From NCBI GenBank assembly GCA_020724525.1, contig DYGU01000004.1, positions 1 through 35,099 on the forward strand: a stretch of 35,099 nt of DNA, given 5' to 3'. The DNA is from Dehalococcoides mccartyi (GTDB lineage: Bacteria > Chloroflexota > Dehalococcoidia > GIF9 > DYGU01). Below the pieces are notes generated by a model. It had not been told where the DNA came from. It did not search any database and saw only the letters and a list, made by a program, of their open reading frames with translations. Both the position numbers and the translations under genes were made by a program. Positions within the stretch are counted from its first letter, which is position 1; each line of letters opens with the position of its first letter. Positions 13,155-18,733 of this stretch are shown in pieces.

Positions 13155-13386
13155 AGGAAAGTAAATTTGTCCGTTCCACACTATACAATCCATTGTCACC
13201 TTCGGTGGCCTTAGTGTCCTCTCAGTCTTTTTGGGCTGGATTCCTTTCTTCGGTTAGCTTTCAAGAGCAATTATCTGGATTTTAAGCTTCGTTTTGTGGA
13301 TTGTGCTTATAGTCAAAGCCTACCAAGGAGAGACTTACAAATTGCCCGTTGCCGGTGATATTGCTAAGAGTCAACTAACTTCATAA
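13155..13386 (+). pseudogene. Decayed DUF4870 (TIC20-like) small membrane protein
   Basis: In one frame the region reads FHTIQSIVTFGGLSVLSVFL, GWIPFFG, then TAG (13255-13257), then LSRAIIWILSFVLWIVLIVK and AYQGETYKLPVAGDIA to a TAA at 13384-13386. This is the C-terminal two-thirds of a DUF4870 membrane protein (known families read GW[L/I] at the stop position). The TAG is one base from TGG (Trp). Just upstream, KFVR is in another frame, implying a frameshift near 13170, and the N-terminal helix is absent. It is a clear pseudogene rather than a short gene; no start codon or RBS is seen. Confidence 0.75.
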
Positions 13387-13427
13387 ACTCGAGCGCGTTG
13401 CGAAACTCTCTCAATTAAAAATAATAT

Positions 13428-13446
13428 GCCTCAAGTTAGTTGAGGG
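13428..13446 (-). terminator. Terminator-like hairpin for the DUF2283 fusion gene
   Basis: CCTCAA (13429-13434), a 5-nt loop and TTGAGG (13440-13445). Read on the minus strand, it lies just past the stop of the DUF2283 gene (13450) and is followed by an A/T-rich stretch (CATATTATTTTTAATT). Confidence 0.5.
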
Positions 13447-13449
13447 CTA

Positions 13450-14085
13450 CTATGTTTTAATACCCAGTTCCTCTCTGAATCTTACCCAAGCTCTCTCAAC
13501 CATCTGTAGGGTGATTCCCGGGCTGCTAACTGCTTCTTCTACGCCCACGATTACCTTTGCTACAGGACGTGAAGCTCTGGGCGTTTTATTCAAACTGGCA
13601 AGTTTCTCTCCGTGCTTTTTAAGTGCCTTTTCAAAAGCCTCCGAAGCATTTTTATCTAACCAGTTTAGATAGGCTATGCTACAAATGATTATATCTGCTA
13701 TATCTACTTCAATGCCTTCAGCCTTGCGTCCTCCGTTGACAGCAAGATACTTGTTAGCGACGCTACCTAATTGTCCACTCAGCAGTGTTATGAAGAACGC
13801 TGAGGTATAGACCATTTCCTTATCGTATTTTTCGGATACTTCCTTTACCTTAAGCTGAGCTTCCCTTAAAGGCATTCCTGTATCTATTTCTATCGGCTCG
13901 TCTAACTTCCAACTCCCAATGGGTAGCCAGTTCAGTATCTCAACTCCAATTATGTTCCCTCCTTTGTCCTTTCTTAAGACAAGCCCCTCTCTCACCTCTT
14001 CACATATAAACTCCCAAGAGGGCTCGCCCCACCAAAGGTCAAGAGTATTGCCCTCAGCATCATGCCTTACTATTACTTTTGCCAT
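13450..14085 (-). CDS. DUF2283 domain fused to a MazG-like helical domain
   Basis: A 211-residue protein. Residues 1-65 form a DUF2283 domain (VIVRHDAEGNTLDLWWG, then GLVLRKDKGGNIIGVEILNW). The C-terminal 140 residues are helical and contain EVDIADIIICSIAYLNWLDK followed by ASEAFEKALKKHGEKL, which resembles the second half of MazG-like NTP pyrophosphohydrolases (EVADVLIYL..KLEKN). The acidic EExxE half expected before it is not evident, so activity is doubtful. The ATG overlaps the 3' end of the small upstream gene by 13 bp, with GGAGGTGAG as RBS. The fusion is my inference; the DUF2283 part is secure. Confidence 0.65.
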   Translation of the reverse strand: MAKVIVRHDAEGNTLDLWWGEPSWEFICEEVREGLVLRKDKGGNIIGVEILNWLPIGSWKLDEPIEIDTGMPLREAQLKVKEVSEKYDKEMVYTSAFFITLLSGQLGSVANKYLAVNGGRKAEGIEVDIADIIICSIAYLNWLDKNASEAFEKALKKHGEKLASLNKTPRASRPVAKVIVGVEEAVSSPGITLQMVERAWVRFREELGIKT

Positions 14086-14285
14086 ATTAGCTCACCTCCC
14101 CCTATTTTTGTCTCTGGGAAAGCTGTAATTAGAAACGCCTCGTCATTAAGATGTTTTGCCACGACACGAATATAGTGATCCTCAAATTTTCTGTGGTATC
14201 GATACACCTTAGTATTCTTAGGATCACGTCTTATCTCATCAGGGTCTTCTAACACCCTCCGCAAGTCGTTTTCCCTTCCGCTCAT
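14073..14285 (-). CDS. Small toxin-like protein upstream of DUF2283 (5' end uncertain)
   Basis: A 70-residue ORF from ATG 14285: MSGRENDLRRVLEDPDEIRR, then KVYRYHRKFEDHYIRVVAKH and DEAFLITAFP. The pattern (strand-rich core with RVVAKHLN..FLITAFP) matches small phage-barrel or RelE-sized proteins often paired with DUF2283. Sequence upstream in frame, GKYVRITEERWYKVITNKHP, looks like the genuine N-terminus, but the only canonical start for it is ATG 14393, which overlaps the DUF488 stop (TAATG) and is followed by an in-frame TGA at 14355-14357. Either a CTG at 14351 is used or the gene is interrupted. Product function unknown; toxin role inferred from context. Confidence 0.55.
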   Translation of the reverse strand: MSGRENDLRRVLEDPDEIRRDPKNTKVYRYHRKFEDHYIRVVAKHLNDEAFLITAFPETKIGGGELIWQK

Positions 14286-14392
14286 CTCGGGATGTTTATT
14301 TGTTATAACCTTATACCAACGCTCCTCTGTAATTCTAACATATTTTCCCAGTTTTCACTTCACTTTAAAGTAAATACGAGCTCTATTAGCCA

Positions 14393-14788
14393 TTACCTTA
14401 AAGCATTAGCCCCAATATTTAGGCTTTTCAATGTCTCTACTATATATCTCCTATGACACCCGCTATCGCTCCGCTCTTTACACATAAGCACTACATTCCC
14501 CTCTTTAGCCAACGCTATGAGCCTATTAATGCCATCTTTATAAATGTCTGACTGCATGTGCTTGCGGTAGCCACCTCTGCGTAGTCCCCCTAACATATCT
14601 CCCATGAAAACATACCTTATTCCAAATTCAGGCAATTTCGCTACGAGATTTTCCCTATTATATTCAAATGCTGAACTCTTTGGGAAACGGCGAATATCTA
14701 CAACAAAACTAATATCATGCTCTTTTAAAAGAGATACGAAGTTCATAAACTTTCGGCCTCCATAGCCAATTGTAAAAATGGTATTCAT
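14393..14788 (-). CDS. DUF488 family protein
   Basis: A 131-residue DUF488 protein. Motifs: IFTIGYGGRKFMNFVSLLK near the N-terminus, VVDIRRFPKS near 29, RYVFMGDMLGGLRRG near 58 and the cysteine motif VLMCKERSDSGCHRRYIVETL near 100-120. Family function is unknown; the conserved D-R and C-H-R residues suggest an enzyme. The C-terminus is complete though short. Its stop codon overlaps an ATG (TAATG at 14395-14391), so downstream genes on the minus strand are probably co-translated. Confidence 0.85.
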   Translation of the reverse strand: MNTIFTIGYGGRKFMNFVSLLKEHDISFVVDIRRFPKSSAFEYNRENLVAKLPEFGIRYVFMGDMLGGLRRGGYRKHMQSDIYKDGINRLIALAKEGNVVLMCKERSDSGCHRRYIVETLKSLNIGANALR

Positions 14789-14830
14789 TATCTTTTGCTT
14801 CTCGACCCCTTCTTTCTCAAATCGTTCTCC

Positions 14831-14975
14831 TCATTCAAACGAAATATCTTTGCACTCCTCTGACCATCTAACAGCGGTATCCTGATACACTTCAGGTATA
14901 CCATCTATATCCTTAAGATGTTCCAACATATCATGTTCAGCGTATACTTGCCAAGGGGCTTCTGTTGAGGTCGTT
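14831..14975 (-). pseudogene. 3' fragment of an unrecognised gene
   Basis: A minus-strand open frame reads TEAPWQVYAEHDMLEHLKDI, then DGIPEVYQDTAVRWSEE and CKDISFE before TGA (14833-14831). Composition is protein-like and in phase just upstream of the DUF488 gene. It has no start codon and runs into the palindromic repeat beginning at about 14979, so the 5' part seems lost. Family not recognised. Confidence 0.4.
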
Positions 14976-14978
14976 TAG

Positions 14979-15046
14979 CAATTGTCCAGTTGTCATTGCG
15001 ACCCTTCAACTTGTGAAGGGGTGGCAATCTTAAATAGTACCTAAAC
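14979..15046. repeat. MITE-like CATTGCGA element, copy A
   Basis: Outer ends GTTTAG (about 14974-14979) and CTAAAC (15041-15046); inner start TGTCATTGCG (14991-15000) and inner end GGCAATCT. The centre is a hairpin CCCTTCA-ACTTG-TGAAGGG (15002-15020). It lies directly upstream of the sigma-factor -10 box. Confidence 0.7.
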
Positions 15047-15069
15047 TTTTTTAAATCCCCTCCGTTTAA

Positions 15070-15112
15070 TATAATAGACACCGGACATAACCAGGGAGAG
15101 TGTCTGGTGTCT
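15070..15112 (+). promoter_or_regulatory. ECF sigma promoter with overlapping 12-bp dyad
   Basis: A consensus -10 TATAAT (15070-15075) with only a T-run (15047-15052) in the -35 position. Directly abutting is an inverted repeat, AGACACCGGACA (15076-15087) and TGTCTGGTGTCT (15101-15112), 12 bp with a single G-T pair. The 13-nt interval contains the Shine-Dalgarno GGGAGAG, and the GTG start (15107) is inside the right arm. It could be an operator or an RNA hairpin masking initiation. Confidence 0.65.
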
Positions 15113-15649
15113 ACAGAAGAAATTTTAGTCCGTCAGGCAATAGAAGGAAATGAGGAAGCTTTTGCCCGACTCTATGGTGAGCATTTCAATAAAATTTATC
15201 GGTATGTTTATTTTAAGGTGGGCAATAGAACAGAGGCAGAAGATTTAACCCAGGAAGTCTTCCTGAAGGCTCTGGGGGCTATACGTTCCTACAAATGGCG
15301 ACAGCTCCCCTTTTCCTCCTGGCTGTTTCGCATCGCCCACAATGAGGTGATTGATTATTTCAGAAAACGAGAAAGGGTAAAGCTAACAGAACTTAATGAT
15401 AGAACTATAAATGTTGAGGATGACCCAATGTCCATTGCTGAGCGATCTTTGGAAAAAAAGCAACTTATGGCAGCCATACAAAAATTATCTCCAGCCCGGC
15501 GAGAGGTAATCTGTCTCCGTTTTATTGCTGAGTTATCTATTGCCGAGGTGGCTAAGACTTTAGGTAAAAGTGAGGGGACAGTAAAAGCCTTACAGTTTAG
15601 CGGCACCGCAGCCTTAAGGAAAATTCTCACTGAGACGGGAAATGGGTAA
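15107..15649 (+). CDS. ECF-type RNA polymerase sigma factor
   Basis: A 180-residue extracytoplasmic-function sigma factor. Region 2 spans about 20-95: FARLYGEHFNKIYRYVYFKV, EAEDLTQEVFLKAL (polymerase contact) and SSWLFRIAHNEVIDYFRKRE (-10 recognition). Region 4 spans about 120-175: SPARREVICLRFIAELSIAE with the helix-turn-helix VAKTLGKSEGTVKALQFSG. No region 3. The GTG start is supported by GGGAGAG and by the family N-terminus. The next gene, a DUF5667 membrane protein, starts inside its 3' end, a pairing typical of sigma/regulator couples in Chloroflexota and Actinobacteria. Possibly autoregulated through the dyad at its start. Confidence 0.93.
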   Translation: MSTEEILVRQAIEGNEEAFARLYGEHFNKIYRYVYFKVGNRTEAEDLTQEVFLKALGAIRSYKWRQLPFSSWLFRIAHNEVIDYFRKRERVKLTELNDRTINVEDDPMSIAERSLEKKQLMAAIQKLSPARREVICLRFIAELSIAEVAKTLGKSEGTVKALQFSGTAALRKILTETGNG

Positions 15650-16544
15650 AAAGCTGGAAAACATTTTTAATGAATGTCTGGAGCGGGTTCTCCGGGGGGA
15701 AAGCATCGAGGACTCCCTAAAGAGCTACCCTAAAGAAGCAGCTAAACTTGAGCCATTACTTAAAGTTGCCTTCACCGTCCACAAAAACACCACCTCTATT
15801 CAACCCCGCCCCACCTTCAAGGAGCAAACATTCCTTAACCTAAGAGGGGCATTTCTTTATGCCCGGCGCCAAAAACAACTCAGACCAAAGCCAGAGGTCA
15901 GCTTCTGGGGCTGGCAACGCCGTTGGGCATTCGCTGTAACTATAATTCTTATTGTCTTCATAGTAGGTGCCGGAACTACTGCTGCCTCAAACCAGGCTTT
16001 ACCCGATGAACTCCTTTATCCAGTAAAGTTGGCTACCGAGCAAGTCAGACTGACTTTAGCTTTTTCAAATATGGATAAGGCTGAGCTCCAAGCTCGGTTT
16101 GCCGAAAGAAGAGCTAAAGAAATCACAGCTATGGCACGCCAAGGGAAAATTGCTTACATTACGAGGACAATAGACCGGCTGGCTATTCATTTAGAGAAGG
16201 CAGAGGGCTATGCTGTCAGTATGAGACCACCAAAGCCAGAAGCCAAAGTAACGCCACCGTTACCGGCACCAATACCACCAGTTCCTCCAGAACGTATTAC
16301 CGAGCTAAAAAAGTTACTGGATGAGAGCGCCCCCCGGAGCTTAGCTGCCCTGGAGCTGGCTCTCCAACAAGCCCCGGAACAAGCTAAGCCAGCCCTGCGC
16401 CATGCCATAGAGATGAACAAGAAAAAATACCAGAAAATATTAGAGAAATTGGAAGAAAGAGGTATGGCACCACCCACACTTCCAGTGGCACCGGAACAAA
16501 AAGGACCACCGGAAAGGAAAAAAGCTACCAGAAGCACTCGCTAA
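15642..16544 (+). CDS. DUF5667 membrane protein, probable sigma-factor partner
   Basis: A 300-residue protein. The N-terminal cytoplasmic helical part (residues 1-85; FNECLERVLRGESIEDSLKS, then EPLLKVAF) is followed by one transmembrane helix at about 95-117 (FAVTIILIVFIVGAGTTAAS). Right after it comes the DUF5667 signature: LPDELLYPVKLATEQVRL. The outer region is rich in long helices and a proline-rich linker (KVTPPLPAPIPPVPPE, about 204-219), ending in a basic tail. It overlaps the sigma gene by 8 bp. An anti-sigma or sensing role is inferred from this arrangement; a ZAS zinc motif is absent. Confidence 0.8.
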   Translation: MGKKLENIFNECLERVLRGESIEDSLKSYPKEAAKLEPLLKVAFTVHKNTTSIQPRPTFKEQTFLNLRGAFLYARRQKQLRPKPEVSFWGWQRRWAFAVTIILIVFIVGAGTTAASNQALPDELLYPVKLATEQVRLTLAFSNMDKAELQARFAERRAKEITAMARQGKIAYITRTIDRLAIHLEKAEGYAVSMRPPKPEAKVTPPLPAPIPPVPPERITELKKLLDESAPRSLAALELALQQAPEQAKPALRHAIEMNKKKYQKILEKLEERGMAPPTLPVAPEQKGPPERKKATRSTR

Positions 16545-16584
16545 AACGACTCAAGTAGAACCGCCACACAAAAATCAAAGTCAC

Positions 16585-16717
16585 TCCCTAAACCTGAGAT
16601 TGTTTACCAACCCATTCTGTCATTGCGAGGGGCGTTAGCCCCGAAGCAATCCCAGAGATTGCCTCGCTTCGCTCGCAATGGCGGGTAAGAATTGCTAAAC
16701 GGTCCCTAAACCTTGAG
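16585..16717. repeat. MITE-like CATTGCGAG element, copy B, with flanking direct repeats
   Basis: Inner inverted ends CATTGCGAG (16621-16629) and CTCGCAATG (16672-16680). Outer imperfect ends TTGTTTACCAA (16600-16610) and TTGCTAAAC near 16692-16700. The whole unit is bracketed by a 14-of-15 direct repeat, TCCCTAAACCTGAG (16585-16598) and TCCCTAAACCTTGAG (16703-16717). No gene is visible in 16545-16748. Confidence 0.75.
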
Positions 16718-16748
16718 GTGGCTTTTTCGTTTTATTCAGCGGAGACAG

Positions 16749-17006
16749 ATGAGAATACAGGAAATAATAGACGCTTTCACTTTACCCGCAGGACTGGAAG
16801 CCCTTCTTCTCGGGAAAGAAGTTATTACCTCCGACGGAGGCTTATTAGGGATAGTTAAAAAGGTGGAGATTGATTTATCCCAAAATAAATTGGAAATGGT
16901 AATAATAGATAATTATCACAGACCCAAAGCAGTCTCCATTGATGATATCCAGTTCCTCAACCACAAAATAATCCGCCTCAAGAACGGTATTAGGCTGGAT
17001 AGCTAA
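16749..17006 (+). CDS. PRC-barrel-like protein
   Basis: An 85-residue protein from ATG 16749, preceded by CGGAGA; the frame is open back to TTG 16713 but that stretch includes the edge of the repeat. The sequence LLLGKEVITSDGGLLGIVKK followed by VEIDLSQNKLEMVII and a final HKIIRLKNGI fits the PRC-barrel beta fold (related to the C-terminal domain of RimM). PRC-barrel proteins may bind RNA or regulate photosynthetic or other complexes; no specific role can be assigned. It lies just upstream of the CTP-transferase-like gene. Confidence 0.7.
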   Translation: MRIQEIIDAFTLPAGLEALLLGKEVITSDGGLLGIVKKVEIDLSQNKLEMVIIDNYHRPKAVSIDDIQFLNHKIIRLKNGIRLDS

Positions 17007-17045
17007 AACTTCGGTATAATTTACTTGTATTAAATTTTTATCTGA

Positions 17046-17645
17046 GTGTCCTTGAAAAACGAGCTACCAAGACGGTTATTTCATGCCTGTAGTTGTCTCA
17101 TTTTCCCTATCGCTGCCTTGCTGTTACCCACAAATATTTTCTTTTCTGCCCTTATTTCGGTAACAGCAGTCTTCCTTCTTCTTGAAATTATCCGCCTCAA
17201 GTCCTCCTCGGTAAATCGCTGGTTCCTTAACTCCTTCCGCATCTTAGTCCGGGAGAAAAAAGAGGAAAGAGGGCTTACCGCCAGTAGTTATCTCCTTATT
17301 GCCGCTGTCATTGCCTTTTGGTTGTTAGACAAAGGTATTGCTGTGCTCTCTTTTGCTTTTTTAGCCGTGGGAGACCCTATAGGTGGTGCTGTCGGTGAAA
17401 GGTGGGGGAAGAAGAGGCTAAGGGGCAAAAGCTTAGAAGGTAGTTTAGCCTTTTGCCTGGCGGCTCTAACCTTTGGGATTATTTTGAATATGGTGGTTCA
17501 TATTACCTTGCTGATACTCCTTGTTGGGGTCTTCAGCGCTACCTTGGTCGAATTTTTAGCCTTGCCCCCTGACGATAATTTCACCATACCTTTGTTATCT
17601 GGCGGGATCATGACTTTAGTTAAATTTGTAGTATCGACCTTATAA
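17046..17645 (+). CDS. CTP-transferase/dolichol-kinase-like membrane protein
   Basis: A 199-residue membrane protein with about six hydrophobic helices, related to SEC59/Dgk1-type CTP-dependent kinases and phosphatidate cytidylyltransferases. The N-terminal PRRLFHACSCLIFPI resembles the kinase-family RK..H motif. The nucleotide/cation signature is GDPIGGAVGERWGKKRLRGK followed by SLEGSLAF (about 108-135). Its substrate is probably an isoprenol or a diacylglycerol lipid; phytol kinase activity cannot be excluded. GTG 17046 start; TTG 17052 is an alternative. Forms a plus-strand pair with the PRC-barrel gene. Confidence 0.8.
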   Translation: MSLKNELPRRLFHACSCLIFPIAALLLPTNIFFSALISVTAVFLLLEIIRLKSSSVNRWFLNSFRILVREKKEERGLTASSYLLIAAVIAFWLLDKGIAVLSFAFLAVGDPIGGAVGERWGKKRLRGKSLEGSLAFCLAALTFGIILNMVVHITLLILLVGVFSATLVEFLALPPDDNFTIPLLSGGIMTLVKFVVSTL

Positions 17646-17709
17646 ATGTCTTGAACCTTAAAGGTTGAAAATCATAGGAAATCACCGGTTAACTAACGCG
17701 AGAATGCAT

Positions 17710-17883
17710 TTAAGCGACTTTACTATCCTCATACAGGAACGTGAAAACAAGTGCTTCAGAATCAGGAAGGGCCAGCCGTAACTGACGCCCAGCCAAACTA
17801 AACTCGTCTCCCATGATTTGAAGCATAGCTGGCTTCAGGCATGTCTCAATGTATTTCTGTTTCCGAGGGATATATAGGAGCAT
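17710..17883 (-). CDS. Short ORF divergent from the 17920 gene
   Basis: A 57-residue open frame from ATG 17883 to TAA 17712-17710: MLLYIPRKQKYIETCLKPAM, LQIMGDEFSLAGRQ, LRLALPDSEALVFTFLYEDS. It is well-formed protein-like sequence with alternating strands, and fills the otherwise empty 17646-17889 region. No clear Shine-Dalgarno. No family recognised; it could be the 3' part of a longer lost gene or a small regulatory protein. It is divergent from the next ORF across a perfect palindrome. Confidence 0.4.
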   Translation of the reverse strand: MLLYIPRKQKYIETCLKPAMLQIMGDEFSLAGRQLRLALPDSEALVFTFLYEDSKVA

Positions 17884-17890
17884 ATCTTTT

Positions 17891-17904
17891 TGCCCCGCGG
17901 GGCA
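17891..17904. promoter_or_regulatory. Perfect 14-bp palindrome between divergent ORFs
   Basis: TGCCCCGCGGGGCA, a perfect dyad, lies between the ATG of the minus ORF (17883) and the ATG of the plus ORF (17920). Its position suits an operator shared by both; an alternative is a short structural hairpin. No promoter boxes are clear. Confidence 0.45.
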
Positions 17905-17919
17905 ACCCGCTATTTCTTC

Positions 17920-18135
17920 ATGAGTGACATACGCAACCTTGAGGGAATAATCAACCGAAATCTAGATGAGGCAATTGAGATACTAGGCAAATCATTAAAC
18001 GAGCGACTAATTCAAGCGGAAAAGAAGAAATTCATTGGGCGTCGAGTTGCTGCCATTGACGAGCACCGAGTGAAAGCAGCAGAAGAGGCCGTGTCCAGAA
18101 TCACCCTGGAAAGTGCCAAACTGGAGACTGCTTAG
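17920..18135 (+). CDS. Small helical protein, unknown function
   Basis: A 71-residue protein from ATG 17920 (the frame is open to TTG 17890, but that overlaps the palindrome). Almost entirely charged helix: NLEGIINRNLDEAIEILGKS, then RLIQAEKKKFIGRRVAAIDE and VKAAEEAVSRITLE. It has antitoxin-like size and composition but no DNA-binding motif. A good promoter lies downstream, so it is transcriptionally separate from the following pair. No recognised family. Confidence 0.45.
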   Translation: MSDIRNLEGIINRNLDEAIEILGKSLNERLIQAEKKKFIGRRVAAIDEHRVKAAEEAVSRITLESAKLETA

Positions 18136-18167
18136 GATCTTGAACAGGCTGCTAAGGCACTGAAAAC

Positions 18168-18194
18168 TTGACCTTTAAGAGAAAGTGCTATAAT
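18168..18194 (+). promoter_or_regulatory. Promoter upstream of the VapBC-like pair
   Basis: TTGACC (18168-18173) and a consensus TATAAT (18189-18194), spacer 15 bp. The leader then contains the hairpin at 18219-18252 before the ATG at 18287. Confidence 0.55.
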
Positions 18195-18218
18195 TCATGC
18201 AGAGCTTATATTGATAAC

Positions 18219-18252
18219 CCCTTCTCTTAGCATAGGGAGTCCCAGAGAAGGG
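18219..18252 (+). promoter_or_regulatory. Leader hairpin
   Basis: CCCTTCTCT (18219-18227) pairs with AGAGAAGGG (18244-18252), 9 bp, with a small inner GGGA/TCCC dyad. It sits in the leader downstream of the TATAAT at 18189. A moderate ATTTTT run follows at 18258, so it may attenuate transcription. Confidence 0.4.
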
Positions 18253-18286
18253 TAAGGATTTTTGAGGACAAGGGCTGAAGTTTAAC

Positions 18287-18532
18287 ATGGTTTTGACGGA
18301 TGAAGAGCAGCAAGCAGGGTTTAGTTTGACGGTCGCTGATCTTCTGATCTATGTATACCGAGCGGAAGAGATAATCGCAGTATTTCCAGTGGGGACGATG
18401 TCCTCGGTTATACGTGAAATAGTGCAGGCGGAAAAAATGAGAAGTCCTACAGAATTTCTATATGGTAGCGTAAAAAGCGAAATAGATGCTGTAAAGGCAA
18501 TAAGAAGATTTAGGGAGTCTGGCAGAAGGTGA
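18287..18532 (+). CDS. VapB-like antitoxin of a PIN toxin pair
   Basis: An 81-residue protein. The stop codon TGA (18530-18532) overlaps an ATG that begins MYYIDTN, the start of a PIN-domain toxin, so the gene occupies the antitoxin slot of a VapBC-type operon. It contains EEQQAGFSLTVADLLIYVYR and an amphipathic helical tail, AEKMRSPTEFLYGS then KAIRRFRESGRR. No AbrB or ribbon-helix-helix signature is obvious, so antitoxin identity rests on position. The toxin partner is destroyed. Confidence 0.5.
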   Translation: MVLTDEEQQAGFSLTVADLLIYVYRAEEIIAVFPVGTMSSVIREIVQAEKMRSPTEFLYGSVKSEIDAVKAIRRFRESGRR

Positions 18533-18733
18533 TGTATTACATTGATACGAACGGCGGCAAGATACGCGAGAAATTACGATATATGGCCATATGATGCTAT
18601 CCATGTCGCAGTTTCTACACATCGCACAATTAGAAGGATAATCTCAGCGGATAAAGAGTTAGATAAGATTGGTTTCATTCAGAGGGTTGATCCCCTCGAA
18701 TATACGAAGCTTAATTTGAGGAGCAGCTTTTGA
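18532..18733 (+). pseudogene. VapC-like PIN toxin with internal deletion
   Basis: ATG 18532 begins MYYIDTN, the first acidic motif of a PIN domain. After about 7 codons the sequence jumps, in another frame, to ARYARNYDIWPYDAIHVAVS and IISADKELDKIGFIQRVDPL, the PIN C-terminal half with its last acidic motifs. Roughly 60-70 codons of the core are gone and the frame is shifted, so no active nuclease can be made. The separate C-terminal ORF from TTG 18542 is a by-product. Confidence 0.8.

Noticed and set aside
13255-13257. TAG as a recoded sense codon (Trp or Gln), from 13255 and 29905
   Set aside because: TAG ends intact genes such as the tmk-like and HEAAH genes; the two internal TAGs specify different expected amino acids and are accompanied by frameshifts, so decay explains them.
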